From Paracoccus versutus (GTDB lineage Bacteria > Pseudomonadota > Alphaproteobacteria > Rhodobacterales > Rhodobacteraceae): a stretch of DNA of 64,000 bases. The stretch spans positions 1 to 64,000 of the forward strand of contig NZ_JRKO01000011.1 in the NCBI RefSeq assembly GCF_000763885.1, written 5' to 3'. This document shows positions 34,073 through 42,282 of the stretch, in pieces (position 1 is the stretch's first letter; every line of letters starts with the position of its first letter). The translations under genes and the position numbers were made by a program. The notes under the pieces are model-generated. The model saw only the letters and a program-made list of their open reading frames with translations, was not told the DNA's origin and searched no databases.

Positions 34073-34747
34073 ATGAACGCCCCCCTGCCCGAGGCGGTGA
34101 AGAAATCCGTTCTGCTGAACGGGCTGGCCCCCGAAGTGCGCGACAAGCTGCTGAAGGACGCCCAGCGCCGCAGTTATCGCGAGGGCGAGACCATCTTCCT
34201 GCAAGGCGATCCGGCGCGGGCGGTGTTCATCGTGCTGAACGGCTTCATCAAGCTGTCGCGGCTGACCCCCGGCGGGTCCGAGGCGGTGGTGGCGATCCTG
34301 GGCCGCAACCGCAGCTTCGCCGAGGCGATGGCGCTGCGCGGCACGCCCTATCCCGTCTCGGCCGAGGCGGTGTCGGACTGCACGGTCCTGCAGATCGACG
34401 GGGCGCGGCTGCGCCAGCTTCTGCTGGAGAATCAGGAATTCGCCATCGGCCTGCTCGCCTCGACCTTCGTGCATCTGCAAGGGCTGGTGGACCAGATCGA
34501 AAAGCTCAAGGCCCATACCGGGGTGCAGCGGGTGGCGCAGTTCCTGGCCGACCTGTCGGATGCCGTGGCCGGCCCGGCCGAAGTCCGGCTGCCCTATAAC
34601 AAGCGCCTGATCGCCGGGCACCTGGGCATGCAGCCCGAAAGCCTGTCGCGCGCCTTCGCCCGGCTGCGCCAGCACGGCGTCGAGGTCGAGGCCGACAAGG
34701 CCACCATCGCCGACATCGCCGAATTGCGCATGCTGGCCATGGACTGA
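34073..34747 (+). CDS. nnrR: Crp/FNR-family denitrification regulator NnrR (NNR)
   Basis: 224 residues. Cyclic-nucleotide-like beta-roll about 20-130 ('REGETIFLQGDPARAVFIVLNGFIKLSRL'), dimer helix, then HTH 'PYNKRLIAGHLGMQPESLSRAFARLRQHG'. It lacks the N-terminal cysteine cluster of FNR, as expected for the NO-responsive NNR branch. ATG at 34073 follows AAGGATGAGG; the upstream in-frame start is poor. Adjacent to the nor and nir clusters, whose promoters show FNR-like boxes (42269 and 45297), it is the probable NO-dependent activator of both. Assignment to NnrR rather than Dnr/FnrP is by context plus the missing cysteines. Confidence 0.88.
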   Translation: MNAPLPEAVKKSVLLNGLAPEVRDKLLKDAQRRSYREGETIFLQGDPARAVFIVLNGFIKLSRLTPGGSEAVVAILGRNRSFAEAMALRGTPYPVSAEAVSDCTVLQIDGARLRQLLLENQEFAIGLLASTFVHLQGLVDQIEKLKAHTGVQRVAQFLADLSDAVAGPAEVRLPYNKRLIAGHLGMQPESLSRAFARLRQHGVEVEADKATIADIAELRMLAMD

Positions 34748-34862
34748 CCCGCCGCCCCCGGCATTGGAAATCACCGCGCGCCGCGCCGGCCCTCGCCCCA
34801 TCGGGTGAAGGCCCGCCGGCGGTTGCGCGATAGCGACGGTGCATTGCTTTCCGTGGAAAGGT

Positions 34863-35513
34863 TGAAACGCACCGCGGCTTTGCTCTTGCCAGTGCCTTGG
34901 CGCCCTTGATGCTGTTGTCGGCCTGCGACACCTCCGGGCTGGACCCCACGACCGCCGACCAGGTGAACCAGGGCGAGATGACGGCGGCCGTGGGCCTGCC
35001 GGCGGCGGCCTTCGGCGGGGATGCCTATCGCGACGCCCGGCTTCAGGTCGCGACCGCCAGCCTGAACGATGCCGCCCAGCGCCGTTCGGCGGCCGAGGCT
35101 GCGCCCGCCGCCACGGGGTCGCCGATCCAAGGCGAACCGCCACGCTGGACACGCCCGCAGCGGCCTCGGCAGGCGCATCCCGGCCCGGCACCGGGAAATG
35201 CGACCAGCGGCCGCAATGCCGCGCGGCAAGCAGCCGGCTTCGCGACTATTCCGACCGGCTGCTCGCCCTGGGCGCGCAAGGCGGCAGCTCGGTCCATGTC
35301 TCGGTCAAGATGGCATGATGCGGCGCGAACAGGGGCATCGCGGTGCTGGAAACCTGCCTGGCCGAGGCCAGGGCGGCCGGGGACGCCGAATGCGTCGCCG
35401 GCATCCCGGCCGCCTTGCAGGACACCCGCCGCCTGGCCGCCGAGGCAAGGCAGACCGCGAATCAGTCCTGTGCCTATGCCCCGGACGGGTGGATGGCCAG
35501 CTGCCCCGCGTAG
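34863..35513 (+). pseudogene. Decayed lipoprotein gene
   Basis: Three pieces of one protein can be followed in different frames. A start-like TTGAAACGCACCGCGGC encodes (M)KRTAALLL, then one missing base moves the frame to 'ASALAPLMLLSACDTSGLDP', a lipobox with the acylated Cys, continuing to 'RLQVATASLNDAAQRRSAAEA'. Around 35145-35160 the sense moves to another frame: 'GKCDQRPQCRAASSRLRDYSDR' up to a TGA (35316-35318). In the same frame after the stop it continues 'IAVLETCLAEARAAGDAECV' to 'QTANQSCAYAPDGWMASCPA' and TAG at 35511. Paired cysteines and Ala-rich helices persist, so this was a secreted helical lipoprotein. No family recognised. Confidence 0.65.
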
Positions 35514-35711
35514 CCGGCGGGGCGCGGCGCTGTCGAAAATGCGGCCAAAACATGGCCTTGCCCGGTATCGGCGCTTGACCTGGGCGGATCCGAAAATAAC
35601 ATCGACCCGGGCATTCCCGTCCGGGTCGGATGCGCGGGCCGGACAAGGCCCGCCCCCTGCCCGCGGCAAGGGCTGCAAAGCAAGAGGCAGGCGGGGCATT
35701 TCAGGCGATCC

Positions 35712-36818
35712 ATGAACGGCATCGAGGAACGGCTGACCGACCTGATCTATGCGATCCTTCTGGGCGAGCGCAGCTGGCGCGACTTCCTGGCCGAGATCGA
35801 GCGCGCAACGCCGGGCGGCATGGGGGCGATGTTCTACCAGGGCGCCGACGGCAGCTGCTCCATCCTGCACAACAGCGCGCCGGAAAAGGCGCTGGCGGAA
35901 TATGTGGACTACTATACCCACCGCAACCCCTGGATGGAGCGGGCGATGGCGGCCCAGTCGCGCCAGTCCATGCCGGCGCATCGGCTGGTGCCGCATGACG
36001 AATTGCTGCGCACCGAATTTCACGACGGTTTCCTCAGGCCGCTGGGGCTGGACACGGCGGCGGGGCTGCTGCTGGATGCGCGGCGTTCGGGCACCGCGAC
36101 GCTGACGATCATGGCCCCGCTGGGCCAGTCCGCGCTGATCGAGGCATGGTCGCAAACCTTCAACCGGATTTCCGGGCACCTGCACCGGGCCATGGCCTGG
36201 TGCCGCCGCGGCTCGGGGCTGGGCGCGCTGGCGGAACTGCCCGCGGTGCTGTCGCAATCACTGGACCTTGGGGTGATGATCGTCGGCGCGGATCGCAAGA
36301 TCCTGCCGGTGTCGCCGGCCGCGCAACTCTGGGACAGGGTCTGGCAGGCGGTCCGGCAATCGCCCTTTGGCACGGTCGGGCTGGTCGATCAGGCTGCCGA
36401 CGACTGCCTGGGCGAGATGCTGTCGCGCAACCGCGCCGGGCGCAGGCTGGCAGAGTTCAGGACGGCGCAGGCCACGATCACCATGGTCCGCATCCGCCGC
36501 GACGAATTGTCGGAACTGCTGCTTGGCCCCTGCGTCATGCTGGTGGTCGATCCGGGGCTGCACGGGCTGGACCTTGAACAAAAGCGCGACCGGCTGCGCC
36601 TGGCCCATGACCTGACCGCCGCGGAAGGCAGGGTGCTGGGCGGGTTGCTGCAGGGCCTCAACCTCAGGCAGATCGCCGAGGCGGCCGGGCTGTCGCACGA
36701 GACGGTGCGAACCCAGCAAAAGGCGCTGTTCGTCAAGACCGGGGTCAACAGCCAGACCCAGCTCGTCAACCTGGCGCATGGCCATCCGCGGCAGAACCGG
36801 AACGAACCGGGTCGCTGA
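35712..36818 (+). CDS. LuxR-type transcriptional regulator beside the nor operon
   Basis: 368 residues. C-terminal LuxR HTH at about 295-355: 'LTAAEGRVLGGLLQGLNLRQIAEAAGLSHETVRTQQKALFVKTGV'. The N-terminal 280 residues contain no recognisable autoinducer or receiver domain; 'YYTHRNPWMERAMAAQS' and 'LGVMIVGADRKILPVSPAAQ' look like PAS-like sensing segments. The target is unknown. It lies between nnrR and norF, convergent with the nor operon, so a link to denitrification is possible but not shown by sequence. Confidence 0.8.
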   Translation: MNGIEERLTDLIYAILLGERSWRDFLAEIERATPGGMGAMFYQGADGSCSILHNSAPEKALAEYVDYYTHRNPWMERAMAAQSRQSMPAHRLVPHDELLRTEFHDGFLRPLGLDTAAGLLLDARRSGTATLTIMAPLGQSALIEAWSQTFNRISGHLHRAMAWCRRGSGLGALAELPAVLSQSLDLGVMIVGADRKILPVSPAAQLWDRVWQAVRQSPFGTVGLVDQAADDCLGEMLSRNRAGRRLAEFRTAQATITMVRIRRDELSELLLGPCVMLVVDPGLHGLDLEQKRDRLRLAHDLTAAEGRVLGGLLQGLNLRQIAEAAGLSHETVRTQQKALFVKTGVNSQTQLVNLAHGHPRQNRNEPGR

Positions 36819-36830
36819 CCGGCGGGGTCG

Positions 36831-37064
36831 TCATATGACGTGCAGCCCCCAGACCAGCGCCAGCCAGATCGCCAGCGGCACGGTAAAGGCCGCGCGCCAG
36901 CCCGAGCCCCGGCCGAGATGCAGGAAGCCGCCCAGGATCGCGCGGGCCTTGAGGAACGCCACCGCCAGCAGCGCCGCCGCCGCGGCAGGGCCGGGCACGA
37001 AGGCCAGCGCCGTGGTCGCGGCGGTCAGCGCCAGCAGGGTCAGCCAGATGCGCGTCAATTCCAT
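36831..37064 (-). CDS. norF: NorF, small membrane subunit of the nitric oxide reductase operon
   Basis: 77 residues, three hydrophobic segments ('IWLTLLALTAATTALAFV', 'AAAAALLAVAFLKARAILGGF', 'VPLAIWLALVWGLHVI'), resembling cytochrome oxidase subunit IV. Last gene of norCBQDEF, three bases after the norE stop. Role in NorCB activity is supportive; mechanism unknown in the family. Confidence 0.92.
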   Translation of the reverse strand: MELTRIWLTLLALTAATTALAFVPGPAAAAALLAVAFLKARAILGGFLHLGRGSGWRAAFTVPLAIWLALVWGLHVI

Positions 37065-37067
37065 CCC

Positions 37068-37607
37068 CTAGCCCAGCAGGTAGACCGGCGGCAGGATCAG
37101 CACCCAGACCAGGTCGACCATGTGCCAGAAGGCCGCGCCCGCCTGCACCTCTTCGGGGCGCAGCCGGATCGCGACCAGCGCCAGCACGCCGATGCCGAAC
37201 AGCACATGCGCGGCGTGAAAGCCGGTCAGCAGGTAGTAGAAGGTGAAGAACGGATGGCTCTCCATCCCCAGGCCCGCGCGCAGGTCGCCGGCATATTCCA
37301 CCACCTTCACCGCCAGGAAGGCCGCGCCCCCCAGGGCGGCCAGCGCCAGCCCGATGCGCGCGCGGCGGCCGTCGCCGCGGTGGCAGGCGCGCTCGGCCAG
37401 GGCGGCGCAGAAGCCCGAGCTGACCAGGATCGCCGTGTTCAGCGCCGCCATCCAGCCATGCAGTTGCGCCTGCGCCGCGGCAAAGCCGGCCGGGTCGGTC
37501 AGCCGCACCCCGGCCATGGCGGTGATGCCGGCGGCAAAGACCAGCAGTTCCGAGGCGATCAGCACCCACATGATCGGCTCGCCCGGCAGATCCTGGACCC
37601 GCATCAC
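37068..37607 (-). CDS. norE: NorE, cytochrome oxidase subunit III-like protein
   Basis: 179 residues, five membrane segments, COX3 family ('EPIMWVLIASELLVFAAGITAMAG', 'FFTFYYLLTGFHAAHVLFGIGVLALVAIR', 'GAAFWHMVDLVWVLILPPVYLLG'). It lacks the two N-terminal helices of full subunit III. Overlaps norD by four bases. In other denitrifiers loss lowers NO reduction without removing NorCB. Confidence 0.94.
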   Translation of the reverse strand: MMRVQDLPGEPIMWVLIASELLVFAAGITAMAGVRLTDPAGFAAAQAQLHGWMAALNTAILVSSGFCAALAERACHRGDGRRARIGLALAALGGAAFLAVKVVEYAGDLRAGLGMESHPFFTFYYLLTGFHAAHVLFGIGVLALVAIRLRPEEVQAGAAFWHMVDLVWVLILPPVYLLG

Positions 37608-39520
37608 GCCACCAGCTGGCGATAGATCACCGGCAGGGCCGCCAGCAGCCGGTCGGGATGCGGGATCAGCGAAAAGCCGCCCTGGCCGAAGATGCGGGGA
37701 AACCAGCTTTTCGCGTCGCGGTCCACGGTGATGCCATGCACGGCATGGCCGGCGCGCCGCGCCTCGCGCACCGCCATGGCGCTGTCCTCGATGCCGTGGC
37801 GACCCTCGTAATGGTCGAGGTCGTTGGGCTTGCCGTCGGTGATGACCAGCAAAAGCCGCCGGCTGCTGGCCTGCTGCGCCAGCCCGGCCGAGGCATGGCG
37901 GATGCCGGCGCCGAGCCTTGTATAGAAGCGCGGCCGCAGCCCGGCGATGCGCCGTTCGACCGCGGCGCCCATCGGCTCGTCGAAATCCTTGCAGGCGGTC
38001 AGGAACACCCGGTCGCGCTTCAGCGAGGAAAAGGCGTTGACCGCGAAACGGTCGCCGCAGGCATCCAGCCCCCAGGCCAGCGCCGCCAGCGCCTCGCGCT
38101 CGATCTCGATCACCGCGCGGCCCGTCACCGCGCTTTCGGTGGAACGCGACACGTCGAGCAGGATCGACACCGCAAGGTTGCGTGCAAGCGGCCGGGACTG
38201 GCGCCAGATGCGGTCGCTGCCCTGGCCGGTGGCGCGCAGGTCGGCGGCGGCGCGGACGGTCAGCTCGGCGTCCAGTTCCTCGCCGTCGCGGTGGCCGGTG
38301 GTGGTGACGCGGCCGGGACGCAGCGCCTCGAACTGGCGGCGCACGGCGCGGATGCGGGCTTGCGCACGGGGGTCCGGGGTCAGCGCCTCGTCATGCTCGG
38401 GCGCGCGGTTTTCCAGCACGCGCACATGATCGGCAAGGTAGCGGCCGCGCCGCGCATCCCATTCGGGATAGGTGCGGATGCCGGCGACCGCCTCAAGATC
38501 CGCATCCTCGGGCGCAAGATCGAGATGCAGCCGCAAACGCGTCGCCGGTGCCTTCGACACCTGGCCAAGGCCCAGTTCTTCCTGATCCTCGGCCGCCTTC
38601 TTCGCGTCGTCCTGATCGTCATCGTCGACATGCCGGTTGAGGTTCATCAGGTCGGCCCAGCTCAGCAGGGCCTCGAACTTGTGCAAGATCAGGCTGTCGC
38701 GGCGCTGCGGCTGGTCGCTCTGCCGGCGGCGGGCGCGGAACATGCGCGCGCTGGCCGGATCGGCGGCGATGCCGTCGGGCGCATCGCCCGGCGCCGCGGC
38801 CAGCGTCGTCTCGGGCAGGGCCAGGTCGGGCCAAAGCGGCACCGGCCGCATCGAGTGATAGTCGCGCGGCGCCCTGGCCTGCGGATCGTCCAGCTCGGCC
38901 AGCCAGTCGCGGGCCAGGGGCGGCAGCGGCGCGGGATCGCCCAGAAGATGGCGCGCCAGCGCCTCGACCACCGCCTCGGCCGGGGGCAGCGGCGGGTCGG
39001 GGCGCAGGGACAGCACCAGCCTGGCCAGATCGTCGTAAAGCCCGGCCAGGCCCGGCGCATCCTCCAGCGTCGCCGCGACGGCCCGGCGCGCCGCGCCCAG
39101 CCGCGCCAGGTCGCGGCGCAGCGGATCGTCCTGCGGCGGCACCGGGCTGCCATGCGCGGCGCAGGCCGCCAGCCACAGGTAAAGCGCCCCGTTCGCCTGG
39201 CGCGAGGGCAGCGCCGTCAGCCGTTCCGGCAGGCGCAGGATCTCGCCGTCGAAACTTGCGCGCGGCACCATCTCGGCCGGGGTGCCCAGCCGGCGAAGCC
39301 AGCCGATGCGATGATGCGATGCCTGGGCGGCGGCGGGCCGGATCTCGACCCCCGCGCCGCCGCCCAGGGCCCGGAACAGCACCGCGAGCCGCCCCGAGAC
39401 CTCGGAAAGCGCCACCGCCTGATCCTCGAACGCCTCCGGCGCGCCGAAGCTGCTGGCCCAGACGTGCCAGAGCTTGCCGACGGTTTCCTCGGGTTCCCAG
39501 GGTTCCAGGTCCAGGCCCAT
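37604..39520 (-). CDS. norD: NorD, nitric oxide reductase activation protein (vWA domain)
   Basis: 638 residues. C-terminal von Willebrand A domain with MIDAS motif 'VSILLDVSRSTES' (DxSxS) and 'LLLVITDGKPNDLDHYEGRHG'. The N-terminal 400 residues are helical; a Asp/Glu/Lys-rich acidic tract 'DDDDQDDAKKAAEDQEELG' lies near 300. With the AAA+ protein NorQ it forms a chaperone pair thought to insert the non-heme iron into NorB. Overlaps norE; 14 bases after norQ. Confidence 0.96.
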   Translation of the reverse strand: MGLDLEPWEPEETVGKLWHVWASSFGAPEAFEDQAVALSEVSGRLAVLFRALGGGAGVEIRPAAAQASHHRIGWLRRLGTPAEMVPRASFDGEILRLPERLTALPSRQANGALYLWLAACAAHGSPVPPQDDPLRRDLARLGAARRAVAATLEDAPGLAGLYDDLARLVLSLRPDPPLPPAEAVVEALARHLLGDPAPLPPLARDWLAELDDPQARAPRDYHSMRPVPLWPDLALPETTLAAAPGDAPDGIAADPASARMFRARRRQSDQPQRRDSLILHKFEALLSWADLMNLNRHVDDDDQDDAKKAAEDQEELGLGQVSKAPATRLRLHLDLAPEDADLEAVAGIRTYPEWDARRGRYLADHVRVLENRAPEHDEALTPDPRAQARIRAVRRQFEALRPGRVTTTGHRDGEELDAELTVRAAADLRATGQGSDRIWRQSRPLARNLAVSILLDVSRSTESAVTGRAVIEIEREALAALAWGLDACGDRFAVNAFSSLKRDRVFLTACKDFDEPMGAAVERRIAGLRPRFYTRLGAGIRHASAGLAQQASSRRLLLVITDGKPNDLDHYEGRHGIEDSAMAVREARRAGHAVHGITVDRDAKSWFPRIFGQGGFSLIPHPDRLLAALPVIYRQLVA

Positions 39521-39534
39521 GATGGCGTCCTCCC

Positions 39535-40347
39535 TTAGCCGAAGATCGCCGCGGCCAGGTCGCGCAACCCGCGCTTGACCTCGGCATCGTCGGTCAGGGG
39601 CTCGATCATCGCCGCCTCGATGGCGCGGTCCAGGGACATGCCCCGCGCGACCAGGCTGGCGGCATAGACCACCAACCGGGTCGAGACCCCCTCTTCCAGG
39701 TCCTGGCCCTTGAGGCCGCGGATCTTGCCCGCCAGCCGCACCAGCCCCAGGGTGCGGTCGCGGTCGAGGCCGCTTTCGCGGGCCACGATCTCGGCCTCGC
39801 GCCGGGGTTCGGGAAAGTCGAACTCCATGGCCACGAAGCGCTGCCGGGTCGAAGGCTTCAGCGTCTTGAGGATGTTCTGGTAGCCGGGGTTGTAGGAGGC
39901 GACCAGCATGAAGCCGGGCGCCGCCTCGATTTCCTCGCCGGTGCGGTCGATGGGCAGGATGCGGCGGTCGTCGGTCAGCGGGTGCAGAACGACGGTCACG
40001 TCCTTGCGCGCCTCGACCACCTCGTCGAGATAGCAGATCGCGCCCTCGCGCACGGCGCGGGTCAGGGGACCGTCGGTCCAGACCGTCTCGCCGCCCTTGA
40101 GCAGGTAGCGGCCGATCAGGTCGGCCGCCGACAGGTCGTCATGGCAGGCGACCGTATAAAGCGGCCGGCCCAGCCGCGCCGCCATATGGGCGACGAAGCG
40201 CGTCTTGCCGCAGCCGGTCGGGCCCTTCAGCAGCACCGGCAGGTCGTTCGCGGCGGCGGCCTCGAAGACCGCGACCTCGTCGCCCTGCGGCAGGTAGAAG
40301 GGGGCGTCGGCCGCCCCGTTCCGTTCGGGTTTCGCATAGGCGTTCAT
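39535..40347 (-). CDS. norQ: NorQ, MoxR-type AAA+ ATPase
   Basis: 270 residues. Walker A 'LLKGPTGCGKTRFVAHMA' (about 39-56), Walker B 'GAICYLDEVVEARKDV', sensor 'FMLVASYNPGYQN', and Arg finger region 'PSTRQRFVAMEFDFP'. It remodels apo-NorB with NorD so that the Fe(B) site can be filled. Three bases from the norB stop; same operon. Confidence 0.96.
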   Translation of the reverse strand: MNAYAKPERNGAADAPFYLPQGDEVAVFEAAAANDLPVLLKGPTGCGKTRFVAHMAARLGRPLYTVACHDDLSAADLIGRYLLKGGETVWTDGPLTRAVREGAICYLDEVVEARKDVTVVLHPLTDDRRILPIDRTGEEIEAAPGFMLVASYNPGYQNILKTLKPSTRQRFVAMEFDFPEPRREAEIVARESGLDRDRTLGLVRLAGKIRGLKGQDLEEGVSTRLVVYAASLVARGMSLDRAIEAAMIEPLTDDAEVKRGLRDLAAAIFG

Positions 40348-40350
40348 GGC

Positions 40351-41739
40351 TTACTCCGCAGCCTCCAGGTGGCCGTCCTTGTGCGCCTGCACCGGGCCGG
40401 CTGTGACCACCTCGCGGCGCGGGAACAGCACCGCATAGATGAAGAGCAGCGCGCCCAGCACCACCGCGACGCCCGAGCCGAAGCGCATCCAGTAGAACAG
40501 CGCCAGCCCGTCCTGCACGTCCATGAAGAACCCGCCCTCGACCCGCTGCAGATGGGTCTGCACCGTGCCGGCGAAGGTCAGCGTCACCGTCATGAACACC
40601 ATGCCCGAGGACATCAGCCAGAACGAGGCCATGTTCAGCACCTGGTTGTAGGGGTCGCGGTTCTTCATCAGCGGCATGCAATAGGTCACCAGCGCCAGCA
40701 CCAGGCAGACATAGGCGCCATAGAAGGCCAGGTGGCCATGCGCGGCGGTGATCTGCGTGCCGTGGGTATAGTAGTTCACCCCGTGCAGCGTGTGCAGGAA
40801 GCCCCAGACCCCGGCCCCGAAGAAGGCCAGCACGGTGCAGCCCAGGCTCCAGACCAGCGCCGCCTTGTTCGGGTGGTCGCGCCGGCCCTTCCAGACCATG
40901 ACGAAGGCAAAGGACATCATCGCGAAGAAGGGCACGATCTCGAAGCTCGAGAAGATCGAGCCGATCCACTGCCAATAGGCCGGCAGGCCGATCCAGTAGT
41001 AGTGGTGCCCGGTGCCCAGGATGCCCGAGAACAGCGCCGTGGCGACGATGACGTAAAGCCATTTCTCGACCACCTCGCGGTCCACGCCGGTCAGCTTGAG
41101 CATCAGGAAGGCGAGGATGGCGGCCATGATCAGCTCCCACACGCCCTCGACCCACAGGTGGATCACCCACCACCAGTATTGCTTGTCGAGGACCAGGTTC
41201 GCCGGGTTGTAGAAGGCAAAGAGCCACAGCAGCACCAGCCCCCACAGGCCCATCAGCAGCACGTTCGTGACCGCCGTCCGCCGGCCCTTCAGCGCGGTCA
41301 TGCTGACGTTGTACATGAAGATCACCGCGGCCACGGCGATGCCGACCTTGACCCATTTCGGTTGTTCCAGGAACTCGCGCCCCTCCTTGCCCAAAAGCCA
41401 ATGGCCATGGAAAAGGTCGAACAGATAGGTCACGACCACGCCCAGCGTGCCCAGCACGAAAATGCCCAGCTGGATATAGGCCAGCATCGGCGAATGGATT
41501 TCGCGCTCGGCCTCTTCGGGCAGGATGTAATAGGTCGCGCCGAAAAAGCCCAAGAGCAGCCAGACGACCAGGCTGTTGGTATGCAGCATCCGCGCGATAT
41601 TAAAGGGCAGCAATTCGGACAGGAAATTCGGGCTGACATAGATCCAGCCCATGATCAGGCCGAAAATCACCTGAACGGCGAAAAGCGCCATGGCCACCAG
41701 GAAATAGGCATAGGCGATGCGTTGCGAATGGTATCTCAT
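40351..41739 (-). CDS. norB: Nitric oxide reductase large subunit (cNOR)
   Basis: 462 residues, twelve membrane helices. Active-site segments: 'WWWVIHLWVEGVWELIMAA' (Fe(B) His and conserved Glu), 'GTGHHYYWIGLPAYWQW' (two more Fe(B) His) and 'GVNYYTHGTQITAAHGHLAFYGAY' (heme b/b3 His). There is no fused c-domain or quinol-type N-terminal extension, so this is the cytochrome c-dependent enzyme. Reduces 2 NO to N2O in the inner membrane with NorC. Twelve bases after norC. Confidence 0.98.
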   Translation of the reverse strand: MRYHSQRIAYAYFLVAMALFAVQVIFGLIMGWIYVSPNFLSELLPFNIARMLHTNSLVVWLLLGFFGATYYILPEEAEREIHSPMLAYIQLGIFVLGTLGVVVTYLFDLFHGHWLLGKEGREFLEQPKWVKVGIAVAAVIFMYNVSMTALKGRRTAVTNVLLMGLWGLVLLWLFAFYNPANLVLDKQYWWWVIHLWVEGVWELIMAAILAFLMLKLTGVDREVVEKWLYVIVATALFSGILGTGHHYYWIGLPAYWQWIGSIFSSFEIVPFFAMMSFAFVMVWKGRRDHPNKAALVWSLGCTVLAFFGAGVWGFLHTLHGVNYYTHGTQITAAHGHLAFYGAYVCLVLALVTYCMPLMKNRDPYNQVLNMASFWLMSSGMVFMTVTLTFAGTVQTHLQRVEGGFFMDVQDGLALFYWMRFGSGVAVVLGALLFIYAVLFPRREVVTAGPVQAHKDGHLEAAE

Positions 41740-41751
41740 CGGTTTTCCCCC

Positions 41752-42204
41752 TCAGCCCGCGTCGTTCGGTGGCCAGTTCTGGGTGTTGATCGTGCCGGTC
41801 CACAGCAGGAAATCCGACAGCGCCCGGAATTCCTCGTCCGTCAGATCGAAGCGGGGCATCTGGCGGCGACCCTCGATTCCGGTGGGCATGGATTCCATCC
41901 AGCCCTTCAGCGTCTCGAAGGCGGATTCGGGATCATCCTGCACGCCCCAGCGTTTCATCACATTGCCAAGCTCGGGGGCGAAATAGGCGCCCTCGCCCAG
42001 GATGGTATGGCAGTCAATGCAGGCGTTGCGTTCCCAGATATGCTTGCCCTCGGCGACCGAGGGGGTGAGCTGGCTTTCATCCACTGCCTTGGTGCGGGCA
42101 TAGATATGGCTATGCACGGTTAACGCGCCAAAGATCAGGATGAAGAATATGGACCCGCCGTAGAAGACGTTCCGGGCCATGTTCTTGGTCATGATTTCGC
42201 TCAT
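41752..42204 (-). CDS. norC: Nitric oxide reductase cytochrome c subunit
   Basis: 150 residues. One N-terminal membrane anchor 'VFYGGSIFFILIFGALTVHSHIYA' and a periplasmic mono-heme domain with 'NACIDCHTILGEGAYFAPEL' (CIDCH) and distal Met in 'GRRQMPRFDLTDEEF'. Passes electrons from cytochrome c550 or pseudoazurin to NorB. First gene of norCBQDEF. ATG at 42204 with GGGGA upstream is used; an internal ATG four codons later is possible. An NNR/FNR-type box lies 65 bp upstream. Confidence 0.97.
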   Translation of the reverse strand: MSEIMTKNMARNVFYGGSIFFILIFGALTVHSHIYARTKAVDESQLTPSVAEGKHIWERNACIDCHTILGEGAYFAPELGNVMKRWGVQDDPESAFETLKGWMESMPTGIEGRRQMPRFDLTDEEFRALSDFLLWTGTINTQNWPPNDAG

Positions 42205-42268
42205 GACGCGGGTCCCCTATCTGTTGTTTTCGATACGACCTCACTGTCCGGCAAGCGTGAGTCGATCA

Positions 42269-42282
42269 TTGATGAAAGTCAA
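42269..42282. promoter_or_regulatory. NNR/FNR-type box of the nor operon, overlapping the nirX stop codon
   Basis: TTGAT-GAAA-GTCAA, one mismatch from the FNR consensus TTGAT-N4-ATCAA. Centre is 71 bp before the norC ATG, fitting a -41.5 activator site with a leader near 30 nt. The nirX stop (42279-42281) lies inside the box. Confidence 0.8.

Noticed and set aside
32768..35191. 807-residue minus-strand open frame across nagA and nnrR
   Set aside because: Spans two well-supported plus-strand genes and has no recognisable motif.
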